39,760 nucleotides of DNA, from contig NZ_CAJXTC010000045.1 of assembly GCF_913060805.1 (NCBI RefSeq), forward strand, positions 1 to 39,760, given 5' to 3'. The DNA comes from an uncultured Draconibacterium sp. (GTDB lineage Bacteria; Bacteroidota; Bacteroidia; Bacteroidales; Prolixibacteraceae). Of the stretch, positions 27,038 through 34,938 are shown in pieces (positions within the stretch are counted from its first letter, which is position 1; the number at the start of each line of letters is the position of its first letter). Both the position numbers and the translations under genes were made by a program. The notes beneath the pieces were generated by a model. The model was not told the DNA's origin. It was given only the letters and a program-made list of their open reading frames with translations, and did no database searches.

Positions 27038-28420
27038 ATGTTATTACGTCATACAACAAAAGAAGTTAAAGAGAGAAAAGCATTAACCGTTAACCCGGCG
27101 AAAACTTGTCAGCCGGTAGGTGCAATGTATGCTGCCCTGGGTGTGCACGGATGTTTACCACACAGCCACGGTTCGCAAGGGTGTTGTTCTTATCACCGAA
27201 GTGCGTTAACTCGTCACTATAAAGAGCCGGTAATGGCTGCAACCAGTTCGTTTACTGAAGGTTCATCGGTATTTGGTGGACAGGCAAACTTACTGCAGGC
27301 CATCGATAATATCTTTGGTATTTACGAACCTCAAATTATTGCCGTTCACTCAACCTGTTTGTCTGAAACCATTGGCGACGACCTTGGACAGATTGTTGGA
27401 AAAGCAAAAGACGATGGTAGAATTCCTGAAGGAAAACACGTAGTTCAGGCATCAACACCAAGTTATGTAGGTTCGCATGTTACCGGTTACGCCAACATGT
27501 TGGAAGCATTTGTAAAATACTTTGCCTTTAAAACGGACGAAAAATTGCGCCAGGTAAACCTGCTTTCAGGTTGGGTTGAACCATCGGATATGCGCGAGTT
27601 AAAAAGATTGGCTGGTTTAATGGATGTTAAAACAGTTCTTCTTCCCGATACATCAGATGTAGTAGATACACCGATGACGGGTAAATACCAAATGTATCCA
27701 AAAGGAGGTACTACTATTGACGAAATGGTTAGCATGGGAAATAGTATGGGCACTGTTGCTTTGGGCGAATGGGGTGCAAAAAGCGCAGCCATTGCTTTAG
27801 ACAATAAATGTAAAGTACCATTTTCAATGAACGATGTGCCAGTTGGTATCAGTGCAACCGACCGCTTTATACAGGCACTTTCAACTGCCGGAAAAGTTTC
27901 TATTCCTGAAATTATTTCTGAAGAACGTGGTCGCTTAATGGATATGATGACTGATATGCACCAGTATTTCTACGGAAAACGTGTGGCATTATTTGGTGAT
28001 CCGGATACTTTACTTCCGTTAACTGAATTCTTGTTAGACCTGGATATGAAACCTGTTTACATTGTTTCAGGAACACCAGGAAAACGTTTCACACAACGTA
28101 TGGAAGAGATTTTAGGCGACAAAGTGTCTGAAACTAAATTCAAAAATGGTCCGAATGCTGATATGTTCTTATTACACCAGTGGATTAAAGAAGAGCCTGT
28201 TGACTTATTGATTGGTAACACCTACGGTAAGTACATCGCTCGCGATGAGAATATACCATTCGTTCGCATGGGATTCCCAATTATTGACCGCGTTGGACAC
28301 AGTTATTTCCCAACTGTAGGTTACCAGGGAGGTCTTCGAATCCTTGAGAAGATTCTGGGTGCTATCATGGATAAAATCGATGCTACAGCTCCTGAAGAAT
28401 CATTCGAACTTGTAATGTAG
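27038..28420 (+). CDS. nifK: Nitrogenase molybdenum-iron protein beta chain NifK
   Basis: NifK pairs with NifD in the alpha2-beta2 MoFe protein and supplies half of the P-cluster. The 460-residue chain has its cluster cysteines in NPAKTCQPVGA (Cys24), GSQGCCSYHRS (49/50) and HSTCLSETIGDD (107). It lacks the N-terminal extension of about 50 residues of proteobacterial NifK, as do clostridial chains. An AGGAGG-like sequence precedes the ATG at 27038, unusual among these genes. A large stem-loop follows the stop codon. Confidence 0.97.
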   Translation: MLLRHTTKEVKERKALTVNPAKTCQPVGAMYAALGVHGCLPHSHGSQGCCSYHRSALTRHYKEPVMAATSSFTEGSSVFGGQANLLQAIDNIFGIYEPQIIAVHSTCLSETIGDDLGQIVGKAKDDGRIPEGKHVVQASTPSYVGSHVTGYANMLEAFVKYFAFKTDEKLRQVNLLSGWVEPSDMRELKRLAGLMDVKTVLLPDTSDVVDTPMTGKYQMYPKGGTTIDEMVSMGNSMGTVALGEWGAKSAAIALDNKCKVPFSMNDVPVGISATDRFIQALSTAGKVSIPEIISEERGRLMDMMTDMHQYFYGKRVALFGDPDTLLPLTEFLLDLDMKPVYIVSGTPGKRFTQRMEEILGDKVSETKFKNGPNADMFLLHQWIKEEPVDLLIGNTYGKYIARDENIPFVRMGFPIIDRVGHSYFPTVGYQGGLRILEKILGAIMDKIDATAPEESFELVM

Positions 28421-28441
28421 TTGCAATATAATTCAAATATG

Positions 28442-28492
28442 ATTTCGAGGTGGGTTCAGCTGAGTCGCTCTCAGCTGAACATCACCCGAAAT
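28442..28492 (+). other. Long stem-loop between nifK and nifE
   Basis: An 11-bp perfect inner stem (28454-28464 with 28470-28480, loop TCGCT) is extended by GGTG/CACC and ATTTCG/CGAAAT with only a bulge and a 1x2 internal loop, giving about 21 pairs. No T run follows, so it is more likely a transcript-stabilising or processing structure, or a leaky end to the nifHI1I2DK message, than a simple terminator. Confidence 0.65.
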
Positions 28493-28593
28493 AACTGGCA
28501 CTACATAAGAAGAATCAGAGATAATAAATCAGAATTGTAATTAGGATAAGACCTGCTTGCAGGCAACTTCGTCCATCTTTTAACATTTGAATT

Positions 28594-29922
28594 ATGAGCA
28601 ACTATCTAAAAGATCGCGAAAATCAAATCCTTACAAAAGGAACCGATTCAGCAGAAATATCCTGTGAAAAGAAGAGTCTGGCCGGATCAGTTTCGCAACG
28701 AGCTTGTGTGTTTTGCGGATCGCGCGTGGTGCTTTATCCAATTGCCGATGCACTGCACGTTATTCACGGACCGGTTGGTTGTGCTTCTTATACCTGGGAT
28801 ATTCGTGGTTCCCTTTCGTCGGGACCACAGTTACACCGCCTCAGTTTTACCACCGATTTAAAAGAAAGAGACGTGGTTTTTGGCGGCGAAAAGAAATTGT
28901 ATCACGCCCTTATTGATTTAATCGACAAACATCAGCCAAAAGCAGCCTTTGTATTTTCAACCTGTATAATCGGAGTTATTGGCGACGACGTAGAAGCCGT
29001 TTGCCGCCAGGTTACAAAAGAAAAAGGCATCGACGTTATTCCGGTAATGTCGGAAGGTTTTAACGGAACAAAAAAAGACGGCTACAAAATTGCTTGTGGC
29101 GCGCTTTCAAAATTAGTTGGAACAAACAACGACTATGAAGCTCCCAAATATTCAATCAATATTCTTGGTGACTTTAACCTTGCCGGTGAGTTGTGGATTT
29201 TGGCTGAATATTACAAGAAACTAGGTGTTGAAATTATTTCATGCATGACCGGCGATGGTCGTGTTGAGCAGATTCGTCGCGCTCATAAAGCCTCGCTGAA
29301 CGTGGTTCAGTGTTCGGGATCGATAATGCACCTCGCCAAAGAGATGAAGGAAAAATACGACATTCCTTTTATGAAGGTTTCCTATTTCGGAATCGAGGAC
29401 ATGTCGGAAGCTTTATACGAAGTGGCAAAGTTTTTCAAAGACGATGAAATGCTGGCTAAAGCCCGCGAACTCGTTACCAACGAAATTTCAAAACTGTTAC
29501 CGGCATTGCAACCATACCGCCAAAAGCTGGAAGGTAAAAAAGCAGCCATTTATGTAGGCGGCGCTTTTAAAGCCATCTCGCTTGTAAAAGCCCTGCGATT
29601 ATTAGGAATGAAAACAGTGGTTGTTGGTTCGCAAACCGGAAATGCAGAAGACTATAAACTACTAAAAGACTTGTGTGATGAGGGAACCATCATTGTTGAT
29701 GATTCCAATCCAAATGAACTTTCTGAATTTGTGAAGCTAACCGGTGCCAACCTGTTTATTGGCGGAGTGAAAGAACGCCCTATTGCCCATAAACTTGGCC
29801 TTGGTTTTTGCGATCACAATCACGAAAGAAAAGAAGCACTGGCCGGCTATGTCGGCATGATGAATTTTGCGAAAGAAGTTTACGCCTCGGTTACAAGCCC
29901 GGTGTGGAAGTTCGTGAAATAA
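28594..29922 (+). CDS. nifE: FeMo-cofactor scaffold protein NifE
   Basis: NifE forms the NifEN scaffold on which the NifB-derived iron-sulfur precursor is matured to FeMo-cofactor with molybdenum and homocitrate. The 442-residue protein is related to NifD and has N-terminal cysteines in ACVFCGSR (38, 41), GPVGCASYTWDIRG (63) and FSTCIIGVIGDD. The cofactor-ligand histidine motif of NifD (HSYDYGGP) is not present in that form, as expected for NifE. It starts 173 bp after nifK. Confidence 0.96.
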   Translation: MSNYLKDRENQILTKGTDSAEISCEKKSLAGSVSQRACVFCGSRVVLYPIADALHVIHGPVGCASYTWDIRGSLSSGPQLHRLSFTTDLKERDVVFGGEKKLYHALIDLIDKHQPKAAFVFSTCIIGVIGDDVEAVCRQVTKEKGIDVIPVMSEGFNGTKKDGYKIACGALSKLVGTNNDYEAPKYSINILGDFNLAGELWILAEYYKKLGVEIISCMTGDGRVEQIRRAHKASLNVVQCSGSIMHLAKEMKEKYDIPFMKVSYFGIEDMSEALYEVAKFFKDDEMLAKARELVTNEISKLLPALQPYRQKLEGKKAAIYVGGAFKAISLVKALRLLGMKTVVVGSQTGNAEDYKLLKDLCDEGTIIVDDSNPNELSEFVKLTGANLFIGGVKERPIAHKLGLGFCDHNHERKEALAGYVGMMNFAKEVYASVTSPVWKFVK

Positions 29923-29927
29923 TAAGC

Positions 29928-29964
29928 AACACAAAATCGGTTAGTTACAGACCGTGATTGTGTT
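29928..29964 (+). other. Hairpin after nifE
   Basis: Arms AACACAA (29928-29934) and TTGTGTT (29958-29964) enclose a second pair CGGT (29938-29941) and ACCG (29951-29954). It begins 6 bp after the nifE stop. A smaller AAAGGG/CCCTTT hairpin (29969-29984) follows. These may be mRNA-processing or weak attenuation structures ahead of nifN. Confidence 0.45.
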
Positions 29965-30021
29965 TTAGAAAGGGGGGACCCTTTAATGAATCGGAAAAAA
30001 TATTGAATAAAAACAAATCGG

Positions 30022-31428
30022 ATGTTTGAACTCAATTCAGTACCAAAAGCAAAAGAAAATTACAAGGCAACACAAAATGCCTGTAAACTTTGTTCGCCAC
30101 TGGGAGCCAGTGTAGCCTTCAAAGGTTTTAAAGGCTGTGTTCCGCTTATTCACGGCTCACAGGGCTGCGCAACTTATATTCGCCGCTACCTGATCTCTCA
30201 TTACAAAGAGCCCATCGACATTGCCTCGTCGAATTTTACCGAAGATGCAACCATTTTTGGTGGCGACGAAAACTTTAAACTGGCTGTCCTTAATATTATT
30301 AATCAATATAAACCGGAAATTATTGGCATCGCTTCAACCTGTTTGAGCGAAACCATTGGCGACGATGTTAGCCTGTTCGTACACTCTTTTCTGGAGAAGC
30401 ATCCTGAAATTGACACTGATTTCGTGATGGCTTCAACACCCAGCTACCAGGGAACACACATTGATGGATTTCACGAAGCTGTTTCCGGCGTGGTAAAAAG
30501 CTATGCTAAAAAAGGCCCATCGCAAGAGCATGTAAATCTCTTCCCCGGTTTTGTTTCAACCGAAGATTTGCGCTTGCTGAAAGAGATAATGGCCGACTTT
30601 TCGTTGGAAGACATTATGATGCCCGATTATTCAGAAAGCCTTGATAACCCGGTTTGGGATACTTATCATCGTATTCCGGAAGGCGGAACGTCAAAAGAGG
30701 ATGTAGTAAAAAGTGGTTCTGCCAAAGCCAGCATCGAATTCGGTACAATTCTGAACAGAGGAAAATTATCAGGCCGCGTAAAAAGCAAACAATTGTCGCG
30801 CACCGGAGCACAGTTCCTGAAAAACGAAATGGACGTGCCGTTAGTAAATATGCCCATGCCAATTGGTATCACTCAAACTGATGCCTTTTTCGAGGAGCTG
30901 AAAACTCTTTCGGGCAACGATATTCCTGAAAAATATACCAAACAACGTGGTCGGCTGGTAGATGCCTATGTTGATGCACATAAATACACCTTTGGGAAAA
31001 AGGCTGTGGTTTATGGGGAAGAAGATTTTGTAGTTGCCATGGCGGCTTTCCTCGATGAAATTGGAATTGAATTGGCGCTAGTTGCTACAGGTGGCGAAAG
31101 CGGTATCCTGGAGGAAGAAATAAAAAAATATTGTCCTGAAAATAAAGATAAAGTAGTGGTTCGCGAGGGATACGATTTTGAAAGTATTCGCGAATGGAGC
31201 CTTGAAAATAAACCTGACATCCTGATAGGACACAGCAAAGGCTACTACATCGCCCGCGAGCTGAATATCCCAATCGTTCGTGTAGGTTTCCCGGTTCACG
31301 ACCGTGTGGGCGGACAACGCATAAAACATCTTGGTTATTCTGGTACGCAGGAGCTATTCGACAAAGTAGTGAATGCACTAATTGAACACAAACAAAGTAA
31401 TTCGCCGGTAGGCTATAAATATATGTAA
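30022..31428 (+). CDS. nifN: FeMo-cofactor scaffold protein NifN
   Basis: NifN is the beta-type subunit of the NifEN scaffold. The 468-residue protein resembles NifK and has cysteines in NACKLCSPLGA (21, 24), FKGCVPLIHGSQGCATYIRR (39, 49) and ASTCLSETIGDD. Later segments PSYQGTHIDGF and MPIGITQTDAFF are typical of the NifN/NifK family. It begins 99 bp after nifE and ends 37 bp before nifB. It is a separate chain and not fused to NifB, as it is in some clostridia. Confidence 0.95.
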   Translation: MFELNSVPKAKENYKATQNACKLCSPLGASVAFKGFKGCVPLIHGSQGCATYIRRYLISHYKEPIDIASSNFTEDATIFGGDENFKLAVLNIINQYKPEIIGIASTCLSETIGDDVSLFVHSFLEKHPEIDTDFVMASTPSYQGTHIDGFHEAVSGVVKSYAKKGPSQEHVNLFPGFVSTEDLRLLKEIMADFSLEDIMMPDYSESLDNPVWDTYHRIPEGGTSKEDVVKSGSAKASIEFGTILNRGKLSGRVKSKQLSRTGAQFLKNEMDVPLVNMPMPIGITQTDAFFEELKTLSGNDIPEKYTKQRGRLVDAYVDAHKYTFGKKAVVYGEEDFVVAMAAFLDEIGIELALVATGGESGILEEEIKKYCPENKDKVVVREGYDFESIREWSLENKPDILIGHSKGYYIARELNIPIVRVGFPVHDRVGGQRIKHLGYSGTQELFDKVVNALIEHKQSNSPVGYKYM

Positions 31429-31465
31429 TAACAAAGCGAGAACTCGCAGCTAAAAACAGAAGGTT

Positions 31466-32725
31466 ATGATTGACATTAAAACACATCCCTGTTTCAATAA
31501 GCATGCAAAAGGCAAATATGCCCGCGTGCATCTCCCGGTGGCACCGCAATGTAATATTCATTGTAATTATTGCAAACGCGATTACGATTGCGTAAACGAA
31601 AGCCGCCCTGGTGTTACCAGCGAAGTACTATCACCTGAGCAGGCCCTGGCCTACACCATCAGGTTAAAAGAAAAAATGCCGCATTTGTCGGTAGTGGGTA
31701 TTGCTGGTCCCGGCGATCCGTTCGCCAATCCAATTCAAACGATGACAACGCTTCGTTTAATTCGTAAAGAATTTCCGGAAATGATCCTTTGTCTTTCGTC
31801 AAACGGACTGAATGTTTTGCCGTATGTTGATGAATTGAAGGAACTGGAAGTAAGCCACGTTACAATTACACTCAACGGAACCGAGACTAAAACATTATCT
31901 CAATTATATAAATGGGTGCGTTTCGAGAAGCGTGGGTATTTTGGAGAACAGGCAGCTGAAATTCTGCTTAGAAACCAGATGGAAGCAATTCGTGCTTTGA
32001 AACGTGCAGGCATTACCGTAAAAATCAACTCGATTGTAGTGCCGGGAATCAATGACAATGTGATCGTTGATATTGCCAAAAAAATGAAAGAGATGGAAGT
32101 GGATATTATGAATACCATTCCGCTCTACCCGGTTGAAGGGACTCCTTTCGAGGATTTTGAAGAGCCTTCGCCAAAACGAATGAAAGAATTACAAAACGGT
32201 ATAAAAGAATATTTGCCACCAATGACTCACTGTGCACGTTGTCGTGCCGATGCTGTCGGATTGCTGGGTAAAGACGATGCTGAAGCAAAACAGATTTTGT
32301 CAGAAGTGTCGAACCTGTCGGTAAATGTTGACCAAACAAAACCATACGTTGCTGTTGCCAGTCACGAAGGATTATTGGTAAACCAGCACCTGGGCGAAGC
32401 TACACAACTGTACATTTTCAGAGAAACGCCAAATGGATATCGAATGGTTGAGCAACGTGCAACACCAAAACCAGGAGCAGGTAATAGTCGTTGGGCAGTA
32501 CTGGCTGATGTGATCGATGATTGCAGGGCCTTGCTGGTTGGCGGAATCGGACCATCGCCATCGTCGATTATTGGCCGTGCCGGAATCAAGATCGTTGAAA
32601 TGACCGGTTTGATCGATGAGGGATTGGATGCTGTTTATAAAGGCAAAGAACTCCGGACACTGAAAAAAGCCGATGTTTTCAAATGCGGATCAGAATGTTC
32701 GGGAAAAGGAACCGGTTGCGGTTAA
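31466..32725 (+). CDS. nifB: FeMo-cofactor precursor synthase NifB with C-terminal NifX-like domain
   Basis: NifB is a radical-SAM enzyme that inserts carbon and fuses two [4Fe-4S] units to form NifB-co, the core of FeMo-cofactor. The 419-residue protein has the SAM-cluster motif CNIHCNYC (Cys29, 33, 36) and further cysteines in RDYDC and MTHCARCRADAVG. From about residue 290 a NifX/NafY-like domain (AVASHEGLLVNQHLGEATQLYIF and following) ends in a Cys-rich tail (KCGSECSGKGTGC). It lies 37 bp after nifN. Confidence 0.97.
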   Translation: MIDIKTHPCFNKHAKGKYARVHLPVAPQCNIHCNYCKRDYDCVNESRPGVTSEVLSPEQALAYTIRLKEKMPHLSVVGIAGPGDPFANPIQTMTTLRLIRKEFPEMILCLSSNGLNVLPYVDELKELEVSHVTITLNGTETKTLSQLYKWVRFEKRGYFGEQAAEILLRNQMEAIRALKRAGITVKINSIVVPGINDNVIVDIAKKMKEMEVDIMNTIPLYPVEGTPFEDFEEPSPKRMKELQNGIKEYLPPMTHCARCRADAVGLLGKDDAEAKQILSEVSNLSVNVDQTKPYVAVASHEGLLVNQHLGEATQLYIFRETPNGYRMVEQRATPKPGAGNSRWAVLADVIDDCRALLVGGIGPSPSSIIGRAGIKIVEMTGLIDEGLDAVYKGKELRTLKKADVFKCGSECSGKGTGCG

Positions 32726-32740
32726 TGAATAATAATTAAT

Positions 32741-32813
32741 GTCATTTCGAACGTAGAGAGAAATCTGTTTCAAAGATGAGATTTCTCCCCGTCAGTCGAC
32801 GGATCGAAATGAC
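32741..32813. repeat. Nested palindromic intergenic repeat between nifB and the NifX-like gene
   Basis: Outer arms GTCATTTCGA (32741-32750) and TCGAAATGAC (32804-32813) enclose inner arms GAGAAATCT (32758-32766) and AGATTTCTC (32779-32787). The pattern resembles a class of interspersed palindromic repeats in Bacteroidota genomes; copy number in this genome cannot be checked. Confidence 0.6.
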
Positions 32814-32830
32814 AACCAAGATAAACTGAA

Positions 32831-33172
32831 ATGAGAATAGCAGTAACAACAAGTAACGGAGAAAAAGTAGATCAGCACTTTGGAAAAGCCACTCGCTTTG
32901 ATGTGTACGACGTGGAAGGCGAGGAAATGAAACTCGTGGAAACACGCGAAGTTGATTCGTATTGCAGCGGAGAAGGCCAACCGGTTGCTGATCATAAATT
33001 TTCTTCCGATCGATTTACAACAGTAAAAGAAAAACTCGAGGATTGCGAAAAGCTGTACACCGTGCAGATTGGTGAAAAACCAAAAGAGCAACTCGATATA
33101 ATTGGAATTGCTGTACAAAACTGTACTTGCCAGGTGGATAAAATCCCCGGGTGTAGCGGAAAATGCAAATAA
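32831..33172 (+). CDS. NifX/NafY-like FeMo-cofactor-binding protein with Cys-rich tail
   Basis: The 113-residue protein belongs to the dinitrogenase iron-molybdenum cofactor family. It starts MRIAVTTSNGEKVDQHFGKA, where HFGKA is the family motif, followed by a Cys-containing loop (DSYCSGEGQP). Proteins of this family bind NifB-co or FeMo-cofactor and pass it between NifB, NifEN and apo-NifDK. The C-terminal tail NCTCQVDKIPGCSGKCK carries four cysteines and resembles the end of NifB in the same cluster. It could also be a more general MTH1175-type protein, but its place after nifB favours a nif role. Confidence 0.85.
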   Translation: MRIAVTTSNGEKVDQHFGKATRFDVYDVEGEEMKLVETREVDSYCSGEGQPVADHKFSSDRFTTVKEKLEDCEKLYTVQIGEKPKEQLDIIGIAVQNCTCQVDKIPGCSGKCK

Positions 33173-33212
33173 AAAATCAACAAAGTATAAATCTTCGCAG
33201 GTTGCTTCTTTT

Positions 33213-33253
33213 CTCCCCTTCAGGGGAGATCCCGATTCATCGGGAGAGGGGTG
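33213..33253. repeat. Double-hairpin intergenic repeat before the ferredoxin gene
   Basis: Two adjacent hairpins are present: CTCCCCTTCAGGGGAG (33213-33228) and CCCGATTCATCGGG (33231-33244), followed by AGAGGGGTGA. This composite resembles intergenic repeats frequent in Bacteroidota. It sits inside the nif gene run, between the NifX-like gene and the ferredoxin gene. Confidence 0.6.
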
Positions 33254-33276
33254 ACTTCCGATAAAAGAAATCAGAC

Positions 33277-33582
33277 ATGAAAAAACCAGAATTTCACATT
33301 TTAGTATGCAACTCGTACCGGGTTGCCGGGGATGCACAAGGTTATTGTAACAAAAACGGTTCATCCGATTTAATTCAATATATAATGGAAGAATGTAACG
33401 ACCGCGGCATGGACGTCGCGGTCTCTTCCACCGCTTGTTTAAACGTTTGCTCACAAGGGCCGGTAATGGTTGTTCACCCTAATAACTATTGGTACGGAGG
33501 AATTAACGAGGAAAAAATCGACGAAATTTTAGATGCACTGGAAGAGGGGGAGGCCGTTGAGGATTATCTCATAAGCGAGTAA
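33277..33582 (+). CDS. Thioredoxin-like [2Fe-2S] ferredoxin
   Basis: The 101-residue protein is a Shethna-type ferredoxin with a thioredoxin-like fold. The four probable cluster ligands are Cys11, Cys24, Cys54 and Cys58 (spacing matching 11/24/56/60 of the Clostridium pasteurianum [2Fe-2S] ferredoxin); Cys40 is extra. The clostridial protein is known to interact with the MoFe protein. Its place between nifX-like and nifV suggests a nitrogenase-related electron-transfer or protective role here. Confidence 0.9.
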   Translation: MKKPEFHILVCNSYRVAGDAQGYCNKNGSSDLIQYIMEECNDRGMDVAVSSTACLNVCSQGPVMVVHPNNYWYGGINEEKIDEILDALEEGEAVEDYLISE

Positions 33583-33803
33583 GTTAAACTGCTAGCTCAA
33601 TTGATTTTCCCCTCTTATCCAAATTGTTTTCAGAGTGAGCACTAAGCGAAACTATGAAATTACAATGGATAATGCCGATAGTTGTTTAAAGTTAAACACT
33701 CATCGGTATAACCAGAACTAATCAAACTTCAACTTGTACCGTATTCCCGGCTTATGCCGGGGGTACTTTTTATCGGATTAAAAACCAATAACAATTATAT
33801 ATT
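33583..33803. other. Structured intergenic region ahead of nifV
   Basis: The 221 bp contain a stem-loop at 33673-33708 (TGCCGAT and ATCGGTA outer arms, TGTTTA and TAAACA inner arms) and then the terminator-like hairpin at 33736-33770. No -24/-12 or TTG-N19-TAnnTTTG promoter was found between the hairpin and nifV. Transcription into nifV would therefore need read-through or a promoter not recognised here. Confidence 0.5.
33736..33770 (+). terminator. Terminator or attenuator before nifV
   Basis: A CCCGGC/GCCGGG stem (33746-33751 with 33756-33761, loop TTAT) with flanking GTACC/GGTAC pairs (33736-33740 with 33762-33766) is followed by a run of T residues (33767-33771). It lies 34 to 68 bases before the nifV start codon. 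Confidence 0.65.
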
Positions 33804-34928
33804 ATGAAGGATGAGAAGTTCCCATATTTGATCGACACTACGCTGCGCGACGGCGAACAAGCGCCTGGTGTAGTATTTTCACTGAAAGAGAAACTCGAAA
33901 TAGCTCAAAAGCTTGATGAAATTGGCGTGCCTGAATTAGAGATCGGCACACCGGCCATGGGCGAAAAAGAGCAGAGCGACATTCATTGTTTGATCAACCA
34001 GGGATTTTCCTTCGCTTCAACCTGCTGGTGCAGGGCAACTTTCAACGACTTGGAAGCTGCCCTGGCTACAGGAGCAAAAAGGGTCAACCTTTCGTTTCCG
34101 GTTTCCGATATACAACTTGATACGCTTGGGAAGTCGCGCGACTGGGTGCGAAAAAACCTTCCCAAGATCATGAATTTTGCCACAAACCATTTCGAATTTG
34201 TGGCCGTTGGTGCGCAGGATGCTTCGCGTGCCGATTACGATTTCCTTAAAGAATACATCTATCTAACAACTTTATACGGTGCCAAACGTGTGCGCATTGC
34301 CGACACGGTAGGAATTTTAAATCCACTTTCTACACAGAACCTGTTTTCCCGTTTAAGCAGCGATTTTGCTGATGTAGATTTTGAATTTCACGGGCACAAC
34401 GATTTGGGAATGGCAACAGCCAACCACGTTGTGGCTTTACAGTCGGGCGCACAAAGTATAAGTTTAACGGTAAACGGACTGGGCGAACGTGCCGGAAATG
34501 CCTGTTTGGAAGAAGTGGCTTTTGCCCTGAAATACTCCTGCGGTTACGATTTTAATTTCGAAGGTGAAAAAATGGTTCAGCTTTCGAAACTGGTGGAACA
34601 GGCATCAGAACGAAAACTGGCACTGTCGAAACCTGTATCGGGAGAATTGGTTTTCTCGCACGAATCCGGAATTCACTGCCGCAGCTTAAAAGAGAATCCA
34701 CTTTCATATCAGCCATTTAATCCAAACGAAATTGGCCGACAAATGGAGCTGGTCATCGGAAAACACTCGGGAATGGGGGCAGTTGACGAAATGCTTCAAA
34801 AACGAAATATTTTTCTGCCTAAAAACGAACTGGCCATTCTTGTAGCTAAAATTAAAAAGCTGTCGACCGAGTTAAAGCGCGATTTGCATTTTAACGAGGT
34901 GAAAAACCTGATTTCGTCGAACATTTAA
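33804..34928 (+). CDS. nifV: Homocitrate synthase NifV
   Basis: NifV condenses acetyl-CoA with 2-oxoglutarate to homocitrate, the organic ligand of FeMo-cofactor. The 374-residue protein has the DRE-TIM barrel signatures [12 protein letters not shown] (12-23), with metal and catalytic residues in RDGEQ, the second motif [13 protein letters not shown] near 196-208, and [15 protein letters not shown]. The C-terminal part is the short NifV form without the large regulatory domain of isopropylmalate synthase. The context of nif genes on both sides supports NifV over a lysine-pathway synthase. The next gene starts 10 bp after its stop. Confidence 0.93.
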   Translation: MKDEKFPYLIDTTLRDGEQAPGVVFSLKEKLEIAQKLDEIGVPELEIGTPAMGEKEQSDIHCLINQGFSFASTCWCRATFNDLEAALATGAKRVNLSFPVSDIQLDTLGKSRDWVRKNLPKIMNFATNHFEFVAVGAQDASRADYDFLKEYIYLTTLYGAKRVRIADTVGILNPLSTQNLFSRLSSDFADVDFEFHGHNDLGMATANHVVALQSGAQSISLTVNGLGERAGNACLEEVAFALKYSCGYDFNFEGEKMVQLSKLVEQASERKLALSKPVSGELVFSHESGIHCRSLKENPLSYQPFNPNEIGRQMELVIGKHSGMGAVDEMLQKRNIFLPKNELAILVAKIKKLSTELKRDLHFNEVKNLISSNI

Positions 34929-34938
34929 TTCTGCGGCA

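Noticed and set aside
27487-27804. Antisense frames within nifK and similar frames inside other genes
   Set aside because: They lie wholly within strongly conserved coding sequence and show no domain of their own.
25388-28420. Alternative (vanadium or iron-only) nitrogenase
   Set aside because: The HSYDYGGP motif in the alpha chain, no delta-subunit gene, and full nifEN, nifB and modABC indicate the molybdenum enzyme.
28494-28515. TGGCAC before nifE as a second sigma-54 promoter
   Set aside because: The -24 block is good, but ten bases after GG the sequence is GA, not GC, so the -12 element is missing.
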